From an uncultured Candidatus Peregrinibacteria bacterium (lineage in GTDB: Bacteria > Patescibacteriota > Gracilibacteria > UBA1369 > LOWO2-01-FULL-3), in contig CAINDQ010000096.1 in NCBI GenBank assembly GCA_903847465.1, positions 1 to 32,788 on the forward strand: a DNA stretch of 32,788 nucleotides. Reading direction: 5' to 3'. The translations under genes and the position numbers were made by a program. Below are positions 28,001 to 32,788 of the stretch, one piece after another. The notes beneath the pieces are model-generated. The model made no database searches. It saw nothing but the letters and a program-made list of their open reading frames with translations, and had not been told where the DNA came from. Within the stretch, counting starts at the first letter, position 1. Every line of letters begins with the position of its first letter.

Positions 28001-29026
28001 CCAGACCGAAAAATTGCGAATCAAACAGATACTATAGAAGAATTGACCAGATCCACCCATGAAAATTATTTATTAAAAGAATTATATCGAGCCTTCTGCC
28101 AAATTCTCGGGATTAAAACATCAAGACAAATCCCCCTCTCAAAGGTAAGAAGCGAAGCGATGGCAGAAATTTTTAACATTCACGGAAAAACCAAGAAAGA
28201 AATTCTATTAAGAAGAGATTTATATATTTACATGCGAAACGCTGGATTAGAAATTCTATACGCAGGTGCTGATGGAACCTCTTGGGGCTCAACTTCAGGT
28301 GAAGATATAGGCGAAGATGTCGGATTGAGTCGTGAAAGAGTCAGTCAAATTGTGGCCAAAATTTTCGAAGGAATTCGTGAAGCATTAGAAGCAAATAAGA
28401 TTGCCATTCCTACTATTGAAGCCCTGGAAGCAATCGGAGAAAAACCCGGAACACTCAATGGAAGAAAACAGATCAAGGCAGCGGTAAATGCAGCCTTGGA
28501 AGAAGATACAGAGGCTCAAGATGATACCGACGATGCCGAAGACACCACCGACACCGCTGACATAGTGATTACCGACGAAACAGAAACTCCATTAACAAAA
28601 TTAGCCCCAATCAGAAAAAAAGATCTACGTCCATCTCTCAAAGCATCTCCGACTTTTGAAGCCTGGAAAAAAGAGATTCTAGGCAAAACCAACCATCCAA
28701 TTATTGCAAAAACTATCTTAAACAACCTTGGAGGACTTCCTGCAGGTGAAAAAAGCACTCCCGACAGGATCGTTCAAGTCTTAAGAATGAAAGAAAAATA
28801 TGAAAATCTGGTTCTAAATAAAACAGACCAAGAACTCCTCACCGACATCTTAACAACATTATCTGGAATTGAAGGCTTACAGTCAGATTCGTTTGAATTA
28901 ACATTCGAACGCGACAGCTCGGAATTCTGGGTCATAGACAATTCAACAATCACGGTATCCGACGATTCCCCTGAAACCATTCAGGAAACAATTTCAAATG
29001 AACTGATTCAAGCAGTGGGCGTTTAA
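25016..29026 (+). CDS. giant sigma-70-like protein with serial winged-helix-like modules (copy 1)
   Basis: About 1336 aa from ATG 25016; region 2-like EELVMGNFRLIRVIANIF...DFVTIGYLGLRRGCLRFDPEKGKLVTI, region 4-like EDIGEDVGLSRERVSQIVAKIFEGIREAL; two N-terminal approx. 300-aa repeats. Confidence 0.8.
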   Translation: MGEFGPDSYSQFEDTDPTNREETFDAKDISANFRQLPSAPSTQDSDENPAADPDLDSDSNTTFCQDQPVSTTDSFSPSSAPDESPQFQALKWINKIIAPGSKRSRFLLFLATKLDHPFTAEEVCAGTGLTHREISNIAIQLEQILAKNYQPFVINPIAPYCLKVNPFGPTETPPDPNPDIEYSDQEKALAVAWTNTHAKEKKEGFTKSIMLLLAQNLGKALSITEIAKTIGQSEQKTGMKLGSLSQKAYINSPYSLETFRKSGKWRLTINQNKTVEDFTDIEYSAKDKKEANDWFEENLTQQHQQKKLAQILTKNMGKFTKLSDLCKKISDLNPIYISNLARVLELNLKRMKAPYRVEKLYAQYRIIRTDSKPETDEETATKTPEAIPQTPATEWITKLFNPTSKRAKLLFFLASRLDTPTTAEEICAGTGLSKTSVYNCARDIQKILEGYSHPFVFINQAPYLLKANPEYDEEFALNPDIKYTDAQKLTAIAWSKTHWETGYSKKIAIFLAQNLGTTVTIDQVAKAVNKSHKQVGLVLGNLACGKYKDSPYELTSYNRTGKWRLTIRENQPVPEFSDIPYNDLDKKEAAEWSTSNLSRARLQELSAIFIEHMGSFITPDDVEKVMTSLKRTSITSLVSDLASTFEQMKAPYQIEKLHGKYRLIKTVPTLNETSEYNTWFTALTHPATITYAILELIGENKPRTTFQIADIVTTLNERTTKDDPIKENINEKRVTKALERLAKSLPENSPYQVTGSQEKGYQIIRTPLSEKPSNKEVSLIPVEEEVAPPKLAPRPRYVSRAGGQIYDALNREINQLPRLSHEENVRLRMLAGPIGDDVEETDLTNLAAFEELVMGNFRLIRVIANIFVKGFTRMSYEDFVTIGYLGLRRGCLRFDPEKGKLVTIACHHIRQKMGRANNRTKSDVVIELKALTGINIIDRAETQLKESGQAVTRENIAAITGKTAAQVEQLQLLALPAFSFDNSDRKRENGTKVLSPDRKIANQTDTIEELTRSTHENYLLKELYRAFCQILGIKTSRQIPLSKVRSEAMAEIFNIHGKTKKEILLRRDLYIYMRNAGLEILYAGADGTSWGSTSGEDIGEDVGLSRERVSQIVAKIFEGIREALEANKIAIPTIEALEAIGEKPGTLNGRKQIKAAVNAALEEDTEAQDDTDDAEDTTDTADIVITDETETPLTKLAPIRKKDLRPSLKASPTFEAWKKEILGKTNHPIIAKTILNNLGGLPAGEKSTPDRIVQVLRMKEKYENLVLNKTDQELLTDILTTLSGIEGLQSDSFELTFERDSSEFWVIDNSTITVSDDSPETIQETISNELIQAVGV
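25280..26130 (+). repeat. internal protein-coding repeat A1 of sigma-like gene 1
   Basis: KWINKIIAPGSKRSRFLLFLATKLDHPFTAEEVCAGTGL...APYRVEKLYAQYRIIRT aligns with A2. Confidence 0.8.
26189..27015 (+). repeat. internal protein-coding repeat A2 of sigma-like gene 1
   Basis: EWITKLFNPTSKRAKLLFFLASRLDTPTTAEEICAGTGL...APYQIEKLHGKYRLIKT; more similar to the gene 2 repeat than A1 is. Confidence 0.8.
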
Positions 29027-29048
29027 GCTTATTTAAGCTCAAAGACGC

Positions 29049-29077
29049 TTGACAAACGGCCGTTTTTGATGCAAAAT
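29049..29077 (+). promoter_or_regulatory. promoter of giant sigma-like gene 2 (duplicated element)
   Basis: TTGACA, 17-nt spacer, CAAAAT; spacer contains the palindrome AAACGGCCGTTT. Confidence 0.65.
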
Positions 29078-29105
29078 ACTACGCTAGTTTTTAAAGGATG
29101 ACTCA

Positions 29106-32100
29106 ATGGCAGAATTTGGCCCAGATTTGTATCCTGAAATAGAGGATGCTGATCTACCAATTAGCGCAGAATCATGTGATACAGAAGACATTTCTGCAAA
29201 TTGCAGACAGTTTCCGTCTGCCCCAGCAACGCAAGCTCCAGATATAAATCCAGCCGCAGATCATGATTTAGATGCATATTCAAACACGACTTTTTTCCAA
29301 GATCAGCCTATTTCAGTAAGCGCTTCCACCTCTCCCCTAGCTTCAACCGCAGATTCCTCTGCCCCACCAGACTCTCCGGAAGAATCCCTACAAGAAAAAG
29401 CCGTAAAATGGATTACCAATATTTTCAATCCAACCAGACACAAAGCCAAATTATTACTATTCCTTTCTGCCAGATTAAATACCCCAACCACCATAGAGGA
29501 AATTTGCGCAACAATGAAAATGAATAAAAAAGCTGTCCACAAATGCGGTTATGAAATTCATTTAACCCTTAAAGACCAAACCCATCCATTCATTTTCATA
29601 AGCAACCCTACTTATCTTCTCAAACCCAATCCAGCTTGCACAAAAGAAGACACCAAAAATCCAGATATAAAATATACTGAAGCACAAAAATCAAGCGCAA
29701 TTGCTTGGGCAGAAACTCATTTCACCAAGAGCTGCCTTTCAAAAGAAATAGCAATTTTCCTAGCAAATAATCTTGGATCTACTATAACCGTTGCTCAAGT
29801 AGCGAAGGCTCTCCATAGAACTTATGAAGAAATAAAGCCAATGCTAAAAGAGATAGCTTACACAAAATACAAGAATTCCCCATATCAATTACTAGCCTAC
29901 AATAAAATGGGGAATTGGCGTTTAATCATCAGAGAAAATCAACCTATTCAGGAATTTTCCGATATCCCCTACGAGAACCAAGACAAAACCAAAGCCGCCG
30001 AATGGGTTACTTCCTGTATCACAAGTCCAAGGCTACAAGAACTTTTGGCAATATTGATAGAAAATATGGGAAGTTTTATCACCACAGATATTATTGGGGA
30101 AAAAATCACAAACTTATCAAAAAAATCCCTTGCTAACCTTGTTTTAGCCTTGACTGAAAAACTTAAACAAATAAATGCCCCCTATCAAATAGAAAAACTA
30201 ATTGCTCAATATCGATTGGTGAAAATTTTAGGATTGGAACCTCTGCCAAGTATGCCAGAATCGGAACATTTCACTTCAGAAGCCATAGATTTTACCTATC
30301 CGGATCTAGAAACCCTCCCAAGCATCGCAGAACCGGCACATATTACTTCAGAAGCCATGGATTCTACCTATCCGGATCTAGAACCTTTGCCAAATATCAT
30401 CCAGCCGGACTATCCACCACTTGAACATTCAGACTATCTTTTTGCAGAAGAAATCCCTCTGAATGGAATACCGGAATACTTCGAATGGCATACACGCCTC
30501 ACTCCTCCATTTACACTCACCTACAAAATTCTGGAATATATGGGAGAGAAAAAAGCGTATTCAACTTTTAAAGCAGCAGATCTCTCAGCAGTTTTGGCCG
30601 AAAAAAACACCGAAACCAACGTTGCCCAAATCACTCCAACAAATGTCGAGAGAGCTTTAATCAGACTCGCGACTTGTCTCACGCACACAAGTCCCTACCA
30701 AATAACCGGAACCCCTGAGGCAGGATTTCAAATAGAGAAAAATTACCTTTCAGATAGACCAGTGCCTATAGAAATTGAGGAAGATTTGCTAGTTCCATTG
30801 GGAGATGAGCCTCTCGCAAAACCAAGCCTCCCTGCTCAATTCATTCCCCATGCCGGAGGGAGTATTGAAAAAGCTCTAGATTATGAAATAAATCAAATTC
30901 CGGAGATGAGCCACGAAGACAATATCAGACTTAGAATTCTTGCCGGACCAATAGGACCGAACTTAAAAGAAAGCGATCTCACAAATCCCACCGCCTTTGA
31001 AGAATTAGTGATGGGAAATTTTAGACTAATTCGATATTTCTCAAAAGCGCTAGCAAAAAAAGCTCCTCATATATCAGAAGGAGATCTTGTATCTGCAGGA
31101 TGGGAAGGCCTAAGGATAGGTTGTCTAAGATTTGACCCCTCAAGAGGCAGTCTTTCTACAATAACCAGTTGGTGGATCCAACAAAAAATGCATAGAGCCA
31201 TCAACAAAACGAAAACTGATGTCAGACGCGGATTACATGTGTGGTCCGATATAAGGAGAATGCAAAAAGCCATAGCCCACCTACAACACAATGGCATTCC
31301 TACAACACGTGAAAATATAGGAAAAGTTATTGGCAAATCCGTCGAACAGGTAGAAAGATTGCAGATAGCCGAAAAATCACCTGCAAGCCTAGATGGCAGT
31401 AACCATAAGAAAGCAGATGGTGACGACATTTCGCCACTTGGACAAAGACTCTCAGACGGTTCTGATGAGTTTGGAGATTTGGACAGATCAAAACATGAGA
31501 CTTATTTATTAAAAGAATTATATCGAGCATTCTGTACTATCCTTGGCATTTCAACCTCAAAAAGAATTCCTCTCGCCGAAGCAAGAGCTAGAGTATTGGC
31601 AGAAATTTTCGACATTCAAGAGAAAAATAAAAGCGAAATTAGATTAAGAAGAGATCTGTACATATATCTTCGTCGAACCGGAATCGACATGCTCACGGCA
31701 GACGCCGACCAAACCGGGACACTAGAAGACGTAGGAAGAGAAGTTGGTCTCACTCGAGAAAGTCCACGCCAAATCGAGTTAAAAATTTACCCACTAATTC
31801 GCAGGGCTTTGCATACCAATAAAGTAGTAATTCCTAGCTTAGAAGAATTACGCACCGCAGAAACAGATCCTGAAAAAATAGCATCAGATACAAACAAATT
31901 GGTTGGAGCAACCGCTACTATTCTTCTCCTTTCCGATTTGGAAGCTGAAACCGATCCCGAGGAATCTCCAGAACCAGAAGTTGCAGAAACAGAAATAACC
32001 AAGTTAAGAAAAACGGACCTCAGACCACCTCTTAACGCCGCTAAAATTGAATTTGCAGCTTGGAAAAAAGAGATTGTCGCCAGCGCAACTCACCCCGTCA

Positions 32101-32468
32101 TTGCCAACACTATCTTGATAAATCTCGGAGGTCTACCAGCCGGAGAAAAAGGAACAACCGACAAAATTCTCCAATTATTGAGATTCAAAGAACAGTATGA
32201 AAAGTCCCCGCTCAACAAAACAAATCAACAACTTTTAACGGAGATTGAAGCAACTTTAATTGAAATCGAAAATCACAAATCAAATTCCTTTGCCTTAACC
32301 TTTGATCGTGACAGAGCGGAATTCCAAATTGCCAACCTCAACCCAATCAACACAGAATCAACCTCCGTGATAGCCCCAATCTCCCTATCCACAATATTAG
32401 TCACTACAGAAGAAGCCGTTCAAAAAGCAACCACCCGCCAAGAACGAACCTCTGAACAAGTCGCCTAA
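29106..32468 (+). CDS. giant sigma-70-like protein with winged-helix-like modules (copy 2)
   Basis: 1120 aa; EELVMGNFRLIRYFSKALAKK..GDLVSAGWEGLRIGCLRFDPSRGSLSTITSWWIQQKM; EDVGREVGLTRESPRQIELKIYPLIRRAL. Confidence 0.82.
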   Translation: MAEFGPDLYPEIEDADLPISAESCDTEDISANCRQFPSAPATQAPDINPAADHDLDAYSNTTFFQDQPISVSASTSPLASTADSSAPPDSPEESLQEKAVKWITNIFNPTRHKAKLLLFLSARLNTPTTIEEICATMKMNKKAVHKCGYEIHLTLKDQTHPFIFISNPTYLLKPNPACTKEDTKNPDIKYTEAQKSSAIAWAETHFTKSCLSKEIAIFLANNLGSTITVAQVAKALHRTYEEIKPMLKEIAYTKYKNSPYQLLAYNKMGNWRLIIRENQPIQEFSDIPYENQDKTKAAEWVTSCITSPRLQELLAILIENMGSFITTDIIGEKITNLSKKSLANLVLALTEKLKQINAPYQIEKLIAQYRLVKILGLEPLPSMPESEHFTSEAIDFTYPDLETLPSIAEPAHITSEAMDSTYPDLEPLPNIIQPDYPPLEHSDYLFAEEIPLNGIPEYFEWHTRLTPPFTLTYKILEYMGEKKAYSTFKAADLSAVLAEKNTETNVAQITPTNVERALIRLATCLTHTSPYQITGTPEAGFQIEKNYLSDRPVPIEIEEDLLVPLGDEPLAKPSLPAQFIPHAGGSIEKALDYEINQIPEMSHEDNIRLRILAGPIGPNLKESDLTNPTAFEELVMGNFRLIRYFSKALAKKAPHISEGDLVSAGWEGLRIGCLRFDPSRGSLSTITSWWIQQKMHRAINKTKTDVRRGLHVWSDIRRMQKAIAHLQHNGIPTTRENIGKVIGKSVEQVERLQIAEKSPASLDGSNHKKADGDDISPLGQRLSDGSDEFGDLDRSKHETYLLKELYRAFCTILGISTSKRIPLAEARARVLAEIFDIQEKNKSEIRLRRDLYIYLRRTGIDMLTADADQTGTLEDVGREVGLTRESPRQIELKIYPLIRRALHTNKVVIPSLEELRTAETDPEKIASDTNKLVGATATILLLSDLEAETDPEESPEPEVAETEITKLRKTDLRPPLNAAKIEFAAWKKEIVASATHPVIANTILINLGGLPAGEKGTTDKILQLLRFKEQYEKSPLNKTNQQLLTEIEATLIEIENHKSNSFALTFDRDRAEFQIANLNPINTESTSVIAPISLSTILVTTEEAVQKATTRQERTSEQVA
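30237..30400 (+). repeat. 72-bp in-frame tandem repeat, about 2.3 copies, in sigma-like gene 2
   Basis: Units start at 30237, 30309 and 30381: E(P/T)LPS(M/I)..(E/A)H(F/I)TSEA(I/M)D(F/S)TYPDL. Confidence 0.85.
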
Positions 32469-32491
32469 TTAAAAACCTTCTCATTTCCCCA

Positions 32492-32788
32492 TCATATCTT
32501 CTTCGGGAAAATCACTGAAAGCACCAAAGACGCGCCAAGCGCACTCATGATAACTATCAAAGACACGATCGAAGAAATGTGAATCCCGACAATTCCAGAG
32601 AGCATTTTTAAACCAATAAATATAAGGATAAATGCCAAGCCTTTTTGCAAATGATGGAACTTGTGCAAGATATTTTCCACAAGGAAAAACAAAGCCCTAA
32701 GCCCCATAATGGCAAATATATTTGAAGTATAAACAACAAATGGATCCTGAGAAATCGCAAAAACAGCCGGAATAGAATCCACCGCAAA
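32492..32788 (-). CDS. TerC-family membrane protein, 5' truncated by the window edge
   Basis: [41 protein letters not shown] is a TerC/Alx signature; frame continues to base 32788. Confidence 0.85.
   Translation of the reverse strand, partial: FAVDSIPAVFAISQDPFVVYTSNIFAIMGLRALFFLVENILHKFHHLQKGLAFILIFIGLKMLSGIVGIHISSIVSLIVIMSALGASLVLSVIFPKKI

Noticed and set aside
1-32788. CRISPR arrays, tRNA/rRNA genes, transposases or prophage genes
   Set aside because: No regularly spaced repeats, tRNA-like cloverleaf or recognisable mobile-element proteins were seen by eye; tRNAscan-SE/minced would confirm.

Overview
The window looks like a gene-dense, AT-rich bacterial chromosome segment. Gene content (form II/III-like RuBisCO, few Shine-Dalgarno sites, T4SS-like DNA transfer ATPase, Cys-rich 'caib/baif'-style proteins) suggests Candidate Phyla Radiation, possibly Peregrinibacteria; this is inference only. 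Main blocks: (i) minus-strand T4SS/VirD4-like ATPase; (ii) CsoR-family regulator, nitroreductase and K+-independent-type membrane H+-pyrophosphatase; (iii) lipoprotein, MEMO-family protein, sdpR/sdpI-like pair, mscL, UPF0718-like permease, EamA transporter and a/b-hydrolase; (iv) a lysine/DAP operon lysC-asd-dapB-dapA-lysA-dapL-like; (v) RuBisCO flanked by two divergent Cys-rich paralogs; (vi) a tandem pair of giant (about 1336 and 1120 aa) sigma-70-like proteins with serial winged-helix-like modules and duplicated promoters; (vii) a truncated TerC-like gene. Top candidates for something undescribed: the giant multi-wHTH sigma-like pair, where one copy has lost the region 2.3 Trp-Trp dyad, and a putative lysine-codon leader peptide (MHFQIVDKKSKKLIS*) with terminator and antiterminator complementarity upstream of lysC.
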